NCBI GenBank assembly: GCA_900316015.1
Contig: ONBG01000006.1
Location: forward strand, 1 to 64,000
DNA length: 64,000 nt
Direction: 5' to 3'
Source: an uncultured Prevotella sp.
GTDB taxonomy: Bacteria; Bacteroidota; Bacteroidia; Bacteroidales; Bacteroidaceae
Of the stretch, positions 25,697 to 34,382 are shown one piece after another. The stretch's first letter is position 1. Every line of letters begins with the position of its first letter. The notes below the pieces were generated by a model, which saw only the letters and a program-made list of their open reading frames with translations, was not told where the DNA came from and ran no database searches. The position numbers and the translations under genes are program-made.

Positions 25697-26164
25697 TTAT
25701 TTTTTCCAAAAACGGAAAGTAATATCCGTAAAGTCATCGTCTGATACCTTCTTGTACAAGCGTTGGTTGGTAGTTTTATCTTTCAGGCTACCTAAATGGG
25801 CAATATACGGTCCGATCTTGATGTAATCGAAATCCTTCTTGTCCACCTTTGGGGAAATGCGGATACGCCCACTGTACCAACCCACTTTCAAATGAGGGTA
25901 GGTCGCGTGAATATACTTGGCAAGTTCATTCACATATTCAGGTTCTGCGTCCCCACCCATCAGGCAGATGCATGTAATATTATTGCCATATTCCCGCACG
26001 AAGCCATCCATAGCCACAGGGGTTAGGTCATTGCCAACGTCCTTCCATAGATATGAACTGTGACAACCCGGGCAATGACAAGGACAATTACTGATATTGA
26101 TTGCCAACGTTACCTCATCCGGAATTTCCTGAAAGACCACTGCTGTATTAACGTATTTCAACAT
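25697..26164 (-). CDS. nrdG: Anaerobic ribonucleotide reductase activating enzyme
   Basis: A 155-residue radical SAM activase that generates the glycyl radical on NrdD, allowing deoxyribonucleotide synthesis without oxygen. The 4Fe-4S motif C-x3-C-x2-C lies in NCPCHCPGCHS near residues 28-35, and LMGGD is the expected SAM-binding GGE-like segment. Length is typical of NrdG. The nrdD gene normally lies immediately upstream; here no nrdD is present in the window, so the activase gene is separate. It is convergent with the LuxR-type gene (9 bases between stops). Confidence 0.9.
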   Translation of the reverse strand: MLKYVNTAVVFQEIPDEVTLAINISNCPCHCPGCHSSYLWKDVGNDLTPVAMDGFVREYGNNITCICLMGGDAEPEYVNELAKYIHATYPHLKVGWYSGRIRISPKVDKKDFDYIKIGPYIAHLGSLKDKTTNQRLYKKVSDDDFTDITFRFWKK

Positions 26165-26218
26165 AGATTACCTCACAATATGAGCGAGAATAGGCATCAT
26201 TACCTAACTTTCGCACCA

Positions 26219-26226
26219 CAAAGGTA
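26219..26226 (-). promoter_or_regulatory. -7 element of nrdG
   Basis: TAccTTTG on the minus strand, 54 bases before the nrdG ATG. The -33 region is A-rich without a well-placed TTTG. Confidence 0.45.
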
Positions 26227-26312
26227 ACTTAAAAAAACAACAAATCACACCATTTCATACGATGAATTGGCTCCCTTTCAAATCTTTAACACATCAGATG
26301 AGAACAGTAGCT

Positions 26313-27266
26313 TTAAAGCTTTACGCTACTGATATCCACTAACTTATTGACAATCGCATAGATGGTCAGTCCGGCAGGAGAATGGATCTGCAGTTTCCTT
26401 GCAATATTACGGCGATGGGTAATCACGGTATTAATGGAGATGCAGAGATGATCGGCAATCTCCTTGTTACTCATCCCCTGGACCAAGGAGATGATAACAT
26501 CCTTCTCACGATCACTCAACTCTTCAGAAGAAGAGTTCTGCCGGATCATATTCGAGATCTTCAGAGAGACATCATCCTTTCTTAACTTACTTTCCATATG
26601 CCTTACTACAGGAATAAAGATCTCATCCTCAACCAAGGCATGCTGGGTAAGCCATTCCTCATTATTGTAGATATCATATAGGGTAGCTGACAATTGGTTG
26701 TTGTGTAAACCATCAGAAGGCAAGTACTTGATGATAATGTTCTTTAATTCCTTGAGCTTATGGTCCACTTGCCCATGGTGCTTAGAAAAAGTATCAATGT
26801 CATATCCTGTTTTAATCTCATTCATCAACAGAGATTCCACATAAGGGAACACCATCCTTTCCTCGTATTGCATGTGGGACCGGATTGTATGGGCATAATC
26901 GTCATAGAGCTTCAGTATCAGGCGGGCAAGATTATCCTTTTCATCTAAAGCATCTACCAACTCCCTACGTATAAAGGGCAACTGGAAATCTAAATAATAT
27001 TCATGTGATGCTTTCAAATACTGCAAAAGGGTTTGAACAGACAGTCTGTCGATATCATCAGGATTACGATATCCATTGATCGTAAGGTTGACAACTGCCA
27101 AGAAAGTGTAGGTATCAACACCTTGTGTCTCGCATACCTCCCTGACCGTCTTATCCCCAAAGCCCAGGCTAATGCCAAAAGACCCAAGGCTCTGAAGGAT
27201 ATTATAATTATCCCTGATGATGGAAATCAAACTATCATCGGACTCATACATCTTTTGATTTTTCAT
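26313..27266 (-). CDS. Hemerythrin-domain LuxR-type transcription factor
   Basis: A 317-residue single-chain sensor-regulator. The first 65 residues (YNILQSLGSFGISLGFG, VREVCETQGVDTYTF) resemble the N-terminal domain of RIC/ScdA iron-repair proteins. The middle (about 80-235) is a hemerythrin-like four-helix bundle with candidate di-iron ligands in ASHEYYLDFQLP, IRSHMQYEERMVFP, SKHHGQVDHKL and ALVEDEIFIPV. The C terminus (about 250-317) is a LuxR/NarL helix-turn-helix (LSDREKDVIISLVQG, NKEIADHLCISINTVITHRR). The architecture suggests direct sensing of oxygen, nitric oxide or iron status coupled to DNA binding. It is transcribed in the same direction as nrdG, 148 bases upstream, which fits a redox-related role but does not prove one. 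Confidence 0.85.
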   Translation of the reverse strand: MKNQKMYESDDSLISIIRDNYNILQSLGSFGISLGFGDKTVREVCETQGVDTYTFLAVVNLTINGYRNPDDIDRLSVQTLLQYLKASHEYYLDFQLPFIRRELVDALDEKDNLARLILKLYDDYAHTIRSHMQYEERMVFPYVESLLMNEIKTGYDIDTFSKHHGQVDHKLKELKNIIIKYLPSDGLHNNQLSATLYDIYNNEEWLTQHALVEDEIFIPVVRHMESKLRKDDVSLKISNMIRQNSSSEELSDREKDVIISLVQGMSNKEIADHLCISINTVITHRRNIARKLQIHSPAGLTIYAIVNKLVDISSVKL

Positions 27267-27459
27267 TTTGTTCTCTCACCTATTATATTCCAAGGTGCAA
27301 AATAACGAAAAAAAAATCATTTCTACAATCATCAATAATAGGTATTTTCTAAGAAAGGCGAAGCCAATTCCCCTGAAAACATACCCCAAGAACATACTTA
27401 GAAATGAGGACTTCTTTGTTTACCGAATTCTGGGTATTGCCTAACATTCGGAATCCTTA

Positions 27460-27467
27460 TAATTTTG
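27460..27467 (+). promoter_or_regulatory. -7 element ahead of the porin-imelysin cluster
   Basis: TAatTTTG, about 168 bases before the ATG at 27636. It is the only promoter-like signal I see in the 369-base gap 27267-27635. The long leader is otherwise unremarkable; I could not fit it to a known riboswitch. Confidence 0.5.
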
Positions 27468-27635
27468 CAACCGTAATTAAGAAGTGCAGTGATGATTGTC
27501 ACTCCCGGTCATCCATCCGGCAAACACCAATTCAATTCTTAACACTTTCAGCTGGAGAAAGGAGACGAGACCACAACCAGAAACCTGCACTTCTTTATCA
27601 AGATAGAAAGATTCAAAACATATAGACATATAGAG

Positions 27636-28973
27636 ATGAAAAGATCAAAAATCGAATTACTCGTACTGCTTATAGCGAGTTCTATCAATGCTTCGGCACA
27701 AATAAACGCTTCTGACAGCGTACAGGAGCATGTGAAAGGAAATCGCCTAAGCTTAGGAGGGTATGGAGAAGTAGCATATTCTCGCAATTTTTACAGTGAC
27801 AATGTTTATCGCTATACGCGTGCTTCACAATATAAGAATGATCCCAGCCATGGGCGATTTGATATTCCCCATGCTGTCATTTATTTAGGTTATGATTTCG
27901 GGAAGGGATGGACGATGGGATCCGAAATAGAATTCGAACATACGGGATCAGGCTCATCGATGGAGATAGAGTACGAGGAAAGTGGAGAATGGGAAACAGA
28001 AACAGAAAAAGGTGGTGAAGTAGAATTAGAGCAATTCTGGCTTCAGAAGCGCTTTGCCAAATGGGCAAATATCCGATTGGGACATATAGTCGTACCTGTG
28101 GGACTAAATAATTCACATCATGAGCCATTGAACTTCTTCACGATTTATCGCCCAGAAGGAGAAAACACAATTCTTCCCTCAACTTGGCATGATACTGGAA
28201 TCAGCTTCTGGGGGCGCTATAAGGATTTTAAATATGAGATTCAAATGCTCGCAGGACTGGATGGATTCCAATTTGGACGTGACAGATGGGTACATGATGG
28301 GGCAAATTCCCCCTATGAGTTTAAGGTAGCAAATAAATACGGCTTTGCGGCCCGTGTGGATAATTATACCATCAAAGGATTACGTATAGGTATCAGTGGC
28401 TATTACGGACGCAGCATGCATAACACCTTTCCTCATGACCTGGAAGGAGACAACTATAGCCAACAAGGAGAATATTTGGGACAAAAGACCTACTCAAAAG
28501 TTAAAGGTGATGTAATAATCGGCAGTTTCGACTGGACCTATCAAGCCCATCACTGGATTTTCCGAGGACAAGCTGACTACGGCTATCTTAAGAATGCTGC
28601 AATCATAAGTACCGTAAAATACAACAGAACCTCGAACAATGCGCCTTATGAGAAATCTCCAGTTGGCAAAAACGCTGTATCCATCGGGACAGAAGCTGGG
28701 TATGACATCTTCTCCCAGATTGCCAAACTACGCAACGACCAACAAAAACTTTATCTCTTCGGGCGATATGAATATTATAATTCCTACATTCCCGCAAGTG
28801 GTCAGCAACCTTATGAATACACAAAAAGGAACGTGATTGCTGTAGGCATCAACTATTATCCTCTACCACAAATTGTCATAAAGGCAGATTACGAGAATCG
28901 CATGTTGAAAAGCCAATACAACAACGAGCCCAGTATTAATATAGGGATTGCCTATGAAGGATTCTTCTTGTAA
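27636..28973 (+). CDS. Outer-membrane beta-barrel (porin-like) of the imelysin cluster
   Basis: A 445-residue protein with a signal peptide (about 1-22) followed by alternating hydrophobic/polar strands and a terminal aromatic-rich segment (GIAYEGFFL), as in outer-membrane barrels. Segments such as LGGYGEVAYSRNF, RLGHIVVPVGLNN and LPSTWHDTGISFWGR are typical of a Bacteroidetes porin-like family found beside imelysin and cytochrome-type genes. A shorter paralogue is encoded at 44255-45280 (compare ILPMTWHEAGIAICG). It is first in a likely operon with the imelysin lipoprotein 49 bases downstream. Transport of iron or another metal is an inference from the neighbours. Confidence 0.78.
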   Translation: MKRSKIELLVLLIASSINASAQINASDSVQEHVKGNRLSLGGYGEVAYSRNFYSDNVYRYTRASQYKNDPSHGRFDIPHAVIYLGYDFGKGWTMGSEIEFEHTGSGSSMEIEYEESGEWETETEKGGEVELEQFWLQKRFAKWANIRLGHIVVPVGLNNSHHEPLNFFTIYRPEGENTILPSTWHDTGISFWGRYKDFKYEIQMLAGLDGFQFGRDRWVHDGANSPYEFKVANKYGFAARVDNYTIKGLRIGISGYYGRSMHNTFPHDLEGDNYSQQGEYLGQKTYSKVKGDVIIGSFDWTYQAHHWIFRGQADYGYLKNAAIISTVKYNRTSNNAPYEKSPVGKNAVSIGTEAGYDIFSQIAKLRNDQQKLYLFGRYEYYNSYIPASGQQPYEYTKRNVIAVGINYYPLPQIVIKADYENRMLKSQYNNEPSINIGIAYEGFFL

Positions 28974-29022
28974 AGAGATAACAACTTCAGCTGAAATCAT
29001 CAATTTAAATTAGGTAATAAAC

Positions 29023-30279
29023 ATGGAAAAAGTATTTAAACTCATGCTGCTCATCTTTGCAGCTATCACACTGCCATGTACGATAACATCCTGCAGTGAC
29101 AATGATAATGATGACAATAGTCAGAGTGCCAGTGAAAGGCAAGCCGCTATGGCGAATATTGGCGAACAATATATCAGTTCAACTGTGCAAAACACCTATG
29201 GGTACCTGGCTACATACACAGGGAACCTGTATGATGAACTCAACGCCGCCATCACAAAATACGATACAGGGACATTAACGCAGAATGACATTGATCAGAT
29301 CTGCTCTACCTTTAAGACAGCACGTTCCTACTATGAGTCAAGTGAAGCTTTCTTGTTTGGTGCTGCTACCGACTTCGGAATTGACCCGCACATTGACACT
29401 TGGCCTTTGGATGTCAACGCACTTGCAACCACACTTAAGAATTCCGAGCTGGTTGAGAAGCTCAAAGGGGAAGATGGCATCGCTTGGGCTGCATCTAACC
29501 TTGGACAAGGATGTCTGGGATTTCACGGTATTGAATTCGTGCTTTTCCGGAATGGTGCCAACCGAACACTCGCAGCACTCCAAGCAAACGAAAACGACAA
29601 GGCCTTTACCAGTATCGGTGCCGTTGTCACAGGTAAAGAAGAACTAATCTATGCTACTGCTGTAGCCGGTGACCTCCGTGACCGTTGCTGGCAAATGGAA
29701 GTCAGTTGGAACGAGAAAGCACCCGCGGCACATAAAAGTCGCATTGAAAGCCTTGAACTACCCTATACTGTAAATGGAGGAGATTATTCCTACGGTCAGA
29801 ATTTCTTGTTAGCCGGTCAGGCTGGTAGCACATACCGCACCTGGGAGGCTGCGATGAATGCTATTATCATAGCTGGTTGCGAGAATATCTGTGATGAGGT
29901 AGCTAACACGAAAATAGGTAATCCTTATTCTGGCGAAGACGAAAATTACATTGAATCACCCTACAGCCAGCACTCCTTCTACGACTTTGAAGACAATATC
30001 AAATCCATTCAAAATAGTCTCTATGGAGGTCGAGCTGACGACAATAGCCGTGATACTACAAAAAGTATTATTCAACTGATGAAGGTCAACAACTATGAAG
30101 GATTGGCTAAATTGGAAAATGATCTTCATGCATCCATTAAAGCTCTTGAGGATTGCAAGACTCTTAAGGGAGGATTCGTCAATAATATCCATGACGCAAA
30201 GGTGGGAATTGCCCAAAAAGCCATACAGGCATTGGATGCCGATCTTGAGGCAGCTGGAGCATGGATCGTCCTTCAATAA
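29023..30279 (+). CDS. Imelysin-family (M75) lipoprotein
   Basis: A 418-residue lipoprotein with lipobox Cys24 (TITSC) followed by an Asp/Asn-rich linker. The imelysin GxHxxE motif is present as GFHGIEF near residue 168, within CLGFHGIEFVLFRNG. Imelysin proteins form a two-bundle helical fold and are associated with iron or copper uptake and regulation; proteolytic activity is doubtful. Downstream lie a di-heme oxidoreductase and a cytochrome c assembly gene, the context usual for EfeO-like and IrpA-type imelysins. The C-terminal helices (KAIQALDADLEAAGAWI) complete the family pattern. Confidence 0.9.
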   Translation: MEKVFKLMLLIFAAITLPCTITSCSDNDNDDNSQSASERQAAMANIGEQYISSTVQNTYGYLATYTGNLYDELNAAITKYDTGTLTQNDIDQICSTFKTARSYYESSEAFLFGAATDFGIDPHIDTWPLDVNALATTLKNSELVEKLKGEDGIAWAASNLGQGCLGFHGIEFVLFRNGANRTLAALQANENDKAFTSIGAVVTGKEELIYATAVAGDLRDRCWQMEVSWNEKAPAAHKSRIESLELPYTVNGGDYSYGQNFLLAGQAGSTYRTWEAAMNAIIIAGCENICDEVANTKIGNPYSGEDENYIESPYSQHSFYDFEDNIKSIQNSLYGGRADDNSRDTTKSIIQLMKVNNYEGLAKLENDLHASIKALEDCKTLKGGFVNNIHDAKVGIAQKAIQALDADLEAAGAWIVLQ

Positions 30280-30362
30280 TAGGGAATGAGACTATATGCA
30301 TAAAAGTATGCCCAAGAATCAATACTCGGGCACACCTTATGAAATTAAAACAAGATGTAATC

Positions 30363-32072
30363 ATGACAACTATTATGAAATATAACAGAAATATAATTCG
30401 ATTTCTTACTGCGTTCATGGCACTCAGTCTCATGGCCTGCCACGATGACGACAATACTCTTAGCAATACAAATGAAGAAGATGCTAACTACGTGGGCAAG
30501 GCTGTGGGAAATTTCTCTGCTGATGAATGGTATCCTGGAGGAAAATTGGGAACAACGGACAATGTAGCTGCAGGTTGTTATGAGGATGAAACGCCTGCTG
30601 TGGAAAATCAAGGGCTCATGAAGGAATTTAAGCTGGGTGAAGCATCATTTGAACGTACCTACACAACCAATTCCGCACCTTTTAAAGGACTGGGTCCTGC
30701 GTATCTGCGTTCTGCATGTATCGATTGCCATCCTGGATATGGCCATGGCAAACGACAGACATCCTATCAGTCTATTTTCGGTAATGGATACCTGTTAGCC
30801 ATCTATCATCCTGTATCAGAAGGTAGCAATGATGGAAGCTATATCTCTGAAGTAACGGGTATGCCACAAACCGTTGCAACATCTCCATTCATCGCCCCTC
30901 TCGATGAAAATAAAATTTCTATTGCATGGGAGAAAGTGACAGCCATGGAAAGTGGGCTTCCCATGCACTTCCCTGATGGAGAAACATACGAGTTAATATA
31001 CCCTATCGTTAAGATCCCTACCAGTGCCTTCCGTACCGATCCTCAGCCCTCCAATATCGATGTTCGCCTCGAATCTACAATTGGTGTCATCGGAACAGGG
31101 TTAATTGATGCCATTCCAGAGGATAGTATCATCGCCCAATACAGAGCAGAAGCGGCTGCCGGTGTAGAACTAAACCCAAAATTCTGGGATAAAGGTACCA
31201 ACAACATGGCAGCCGGTGCGTGGTATACCTTCACCGTACCGGGCACATTAGCTGATGGCAGCAAGGTTTCCAAGCAACTAAAGCGGTATACCTACGCACT
31301 GACACGAGCCTCACTACAAGACGGTCCCGGTGCCAATGCGATATGGAACATTACCAATGTGAGCCGTTCCGACAGGAAGTTTCTTTATTCTACGGAACCT
31401 TGGGCAAAGGCAATGAGCCAAACACCTTCGGTGATAAAAGCTATTCAAAGTGATCCCACCTCTCCATACTACGGAGACGGGAGTGCTGATTCCATTAAGA
31501 ACATGGTGTACAACTTGCTACGACCCACAACAAACCAGTTTGACAATCCTTGGCATAAATTCGAAGCAGAGCAAACCGATGAACAGTTCTACGCCTTCAT
31601 GGTATGGCATCGTGGACTTAGTATTCCACGGGCACGTAATCTCAATGATCCCGATGTCCAACGCGGAAAAGAACTCTTTATGCAAATGGGATGCAAATAT
31701 TGTCACCGACCTTCTTGGACAACTGGGGACGATAATTATTGGAGTCCAAACAACATCAACCGCAAACAATTACCCAAGTATCCCCATCAGAAAATTTATC
31801 CATATTCTGACTTCATTCAACACAAGCTTTGTTTGAAAAACGATATACATGGCAGTTGGTGCCGTACAACGCCATTATGGGGGCGTGGATTATCAGAGGA
31901 GAATACTGGTGCCGAGGACCGCTTGCATGATTGTCGTGCACGAAATGAAGTAGAGGCAATTATGTGGCATGCCTATAGCAAGAACTCACAGGCTTATAAA
32001 TCAGCCTTGAACTTTTATCACCTCAGTAAAAAGGATCGCGATTGCGTAGTGAAATTCCTGCGGTCCATTTAA
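30363..32072 (+). CDS. Di-heme c-type oxidoreductase lipoprotein (DUF1111-like)
   Basis: A 569-residue lipoprotein. The lipobox Cys26 (LSLMAC) follows a short hydrophobic stretch. Two heme-attachment motifs are visible: CIDCH (in RSACIDCHPGYGHG) and CKYCH (in QMGCKYCHRPSW). The sequence between them and the C-terminal DRLHDCRARNEVEAIMWH are typical of the di-heme 'thiol oxidoreductase' DUF1111 family, related to cytochrome c peroxidases. It should act in the periplasm or on the outer membrane and needs the cytochrome c maturation system encoded next. The start at 30363 gives a proper lipoprotein signal; the in-frame ATG at 30261 would overlap the imelysin gene and precede the signal by 34 residues. 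Confidence 0.9.
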   Translation: MTTIMKYNRNIIRFLTAFMALSLMACHDDDNTLSNTNEEDANYVGKAVGNFSADEWYPGGKLGTTDNVAAGCYEDETPAVENQGLMKEFKLGEASFERTYTTNSAPFKGLGPAYLRSACIDCHPGYGHGKRQTSYQSIFGNGYLLAIYHPVSEGSNDGSYISEVTGMPQTVATSPFIAPLDENKISIAWEKVTAMESGLPMHFPDGETYELIYPIVKIPTSAFRTDPQPSNIDVRLESTIGVIGTGLIDAIPEDSIIAQYRAEAAAGVELNPKFWDKGTNNMAAGAWYTFTVPGTLADGSKVSKQLKRYTYALTRASLQDGPGANAIWNITNVSRSDRKFLYSTEPWAKAMSQTPSVIKAIQSDPTSPYYGDGSADSIKNMVYNLLRPTTNQFDNPWHKFEAEQTDEQFYAFMVWHRGLSIPRARNLNDPDVQRGKELFMQMGCKYCHRPSWTTGDDNYWSPNNINRKQLPKYPHQKIYPYSDFIQHKLCLKNDIHGSWCRTTPLWGRGLSEENTGAEDRLHDCRARNEVEAIMWHAYSKNSQAYKSALNFYHLSKKDRDCVVKFLRSI

Positions 32073-32092
32073 ATCAGTATTGGCAATTCATC

Positions 32093-34333
32093 ATGTTGAA
32101 AAGAATTCTATATTTTCTCTACTCGATCACCATTGTCTGTATGGGTGTAGCGACTTTGATCGAGAAAACATCAGGAACCGAGAGTGTCCAGCGGCATATC
32201 TACGGTTCCTGGTGGTTTTGTTTATTATGGGTGCTCCTTACACTTGTAGGTGTCGTTTATTATAACTTACATTCTCATTTTTTCAAGCGTCCCAATTCTC
32301 TTCTACTCCATTTCTCATTTCTTCTTATCCTTGCTGGTGCTCTTCTCACGCACACGACTTCGTCTCGTGGGATGATGCACTTGAGGAAAAACGAGGCTAC
32401 CAATGAGTATCTCGTCAATGGGAAAGAAGGGCCCCAGAAAAAGAAGCTCCCCTTCTTAGTCAAGTTGAGTGCTTTTGATATTAAATATCACGATGGAACA
32501 AATACGCCCAAGGACTACGACTCCCATCTCATCATCATAGATGGCAAGAACAACATTCCCGCGGTCGTTTCCATGAATCACATCTTAAAATACCGAAATA
32601 TTCGATTTTATCAAAGTTCATTTGATCCAGACGGAGGAGGAAGTATCCTATCCCTCAACAGTGATCCTTATGGGATTTCTGTTACTTACACAGGATATGG
32701 ACTGCTCTTCTTTTCGCTGATTTTCATGCTCTTCGATCCTCGAGGGAATTACCGGAAAGTACTGAGGAACCCTATACTTAAAAATGGATTTTTGATCCTA
32801 TGCATTTTTTTATGTTCATCTCCAGCACATGCAACAACAACTGTCAGCAAAAATGTGGCTGATGAATTTGGGCACCTTCAGATTCTTTACAATGGACGCA
32901 TCTGTCCCCTCCAAACATTTGCGATTGACTTTACGAGGAAACTTTATGGAAAGACTCACTATCATCAATACACACCAGAACAGGTTGTAGCAGGGTTCAT
33001 CTTTTTTGGAAAGGAATGGAGTGCAGAGCCTATCATCAAAATTAAAGGAGAAAACATGAAAAACACCCTGCAATTACCAGATTTTGCTACAGTCAATACA
33101 TTTTTCAATCAAGAAATGGGTGGGTACACCATTGGTCCCTATTTAGAAGAATATCAGGAAGGGCAACAAGACAAGTTCCATCAGCAAATAGCAGATGTGG
33201 ATGACAAGATCCATCTCATCATGGAATTGCGACAAGGAACACTGCTCAAGCTATTCCCTCATATTCAAGAGGGGAAAATAACTTGGTTCGCACCAACAGA
33301 TGCTTTGCCTTCGGCAATGGATAAAGGAGAACGTCTCTATATACAACAAGTTTTCACGTTTCTTTATCAGGATGTATTAGCTGGAAACGATGATGCTGCC
33401 ATTCAGCTTATGAAGAAAATACAAAAATATCAAATCAAGAACGGGGGCAACAGCATCCCCGCAACCTATAAGATCAAGGCAGAATATCTATACAATACCA
33501 TCCCATTCGCGAAACTCTTGTTTATGGTCAACCTGACCATGGGCTTCATTTGTCTATTCATAACCATCCGACAGTTGACATACAAAGAAAAAAACAGGAA
33601 GAATTATCCCCAACTCCTCTTTCCCACTCCTATCCCAAGGGTAATTCTCGGACTTTCTTGGTTGACGCTATCCCTCTGTATAGTCTTGCGATGGATTATA
33701 TCTGGTACTATTCCAATGGGAAACGGATACGAGACACTGCTTAATATCGCATGGATCATCCTTTTTGCAGCAATCATCTTAAATAGAAAATATCCTATTC
33801 TCTTCACATTTGCCTTTATCCTCTCTGGATTTTTTCTGCTCGTTGCTCACATCGGGCAAATGGATCCACAGATTACGCACCGTATGCCAGTCCTTAATTC
33901 CCCCCTGCTAAGCATTCATGTGAGTATAATCATGATCGCGTATGCTCTTCTGTCTCTTACCTTTCTATGCAGCATTACCGCTCTCTTTCTAAAAACTATC
34001 AACCCAAAAGTAATTGCTGACAAGCAAATAGCAGCGATGAAAGCTCTTTCAGAAATATTCCTATACCCTTCCATTACATGCTTGGGATCAGGAATCTTTA
34101 TTGGTGCCATTTGGGCAAACATCAGTTGGGGGCAATATTGGAGTTGGGATCCAAAAGAAACCTGGGCTTTAATCACCCTGATGATATATATTGTCCCTGT
34201 TCATACAAACATAGTTCCTTCGCTCAGAAAGCCTTTAATCTTTCATATCTATATGGCAATAGCTTTCTTAAGCATACTCATGACATATTTCGGGGTTAAC
34301 TATTTCCTGGGAGGGATGCATAGTTATGCTTAA
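32093..34333 (+). CDS. ResB-CcsA (CcsBA) cytochrome c biogenesis fusion
   Basis: A 746-residue inner-membrane protein of the system II cytochrome c assembly type, which exports heme and attaches it to CxxCH motifs. The N-terminal half has ResB-like segments (LYSITIVCMGVATLIEK, LHFSFLLILAGALLTHTTS) and a periplasmic domain. The C-terminal half is CcsA-like, with multiple helices and the heme-handling WWD-type motif WGQYWSWDPKETWALI. Candidate heme-ligand histidines are in VAHIGQ, SIHVSI and VPVHTN. It begins 20 bases after the di-heme oxidoreductase stop, whose product is its likely client. The start at 32093 is preferred over an ATG at 32042 that lies inside the previous gene. Confidence 0.9.
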   Translation: MLKRILYFLYSITIVCMGVATLIEKTSGTESVQRHIYGSWWFCLLWVLLTLVGVVYYNLHSHFFKRPNSLLLHFSFLLILAGALLTHTTSSRGMMHLRKNEATNEYLVNGKEGPQKKKLPFLVKLSAFDIKYHDGTNTPKDYDSHLIIIDGKNNIPAVVSMNHILKYRNIRFYQSSFDPDGGGSILSLNSDPYGISVTYTGYGLLFFSLIFMLFDPRGNYRKVLRNPILKNGFLILCIFLCSSPAHATTTVSKNVADEFGHLQILYNGRICPLQTFAIDFTRKLYGKTHYHQYTPEQVVAGFIFFGKEWSAEPIIKIKGENMKNTLQLPDFATVNTFFNQEMGGYTIGPYLEEYQEGQQDKFHQQIADVDDKIHLIMELRQGTLLKLFPHIQEGKITWFAPTDALPSAMDKGERLYIQQVFTFLYQDVLAGNDDAAIQLMKKIQKYQIKNGGNSIPATYKIKAEYLYNTIPFAKLLFMVNLTMGFICLFITIRQLTYKEKNRKNYPQLLFPTPIPRVILGLSWLTLSLCIVLRWIISGTIPMGNGYETLLNIAWIILFAAIILNRKYPILFTFAFILSGFFLLVAHIGQMDPQITHRMPVLNSPLLSIHVSIIMIAYALLSLTFLCSITALFLKTINPKVIADKQIAAMKALSEIFLYPSITCLGSGIFIGAIWANISWGQYWSWDPKETWALITLMIYIVPVHTNIVPSLRKPLIFHIYMAIAFLSILMTYFGVNYFLGGMHSYA

Positions 34334-34370
34334 AAAGTGCGAACAGATTACAGTTTCTAAAAAAATATAT

Positions 34371-34378
34371 TACCTTTG
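34371..34378 (+). promoter_or_regulatory. -7 element at the start of the Rid-like gene
   Basis: TAccTTTG ends 4 bases before the ATG at 34383. A transcript starting here would be nearly leaderless for that ATG or would use the Met codon at 34422. Confidence 0.45.
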
Positions 34379-34382
34379 TAAG

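Noticed and set aside
27468..27635. Riboswitch in the long leader of the porin-imelysin cluster
   Set aside because: I could not fit the leader to any riboswitch consensus I know; no stable paired core was obvious.
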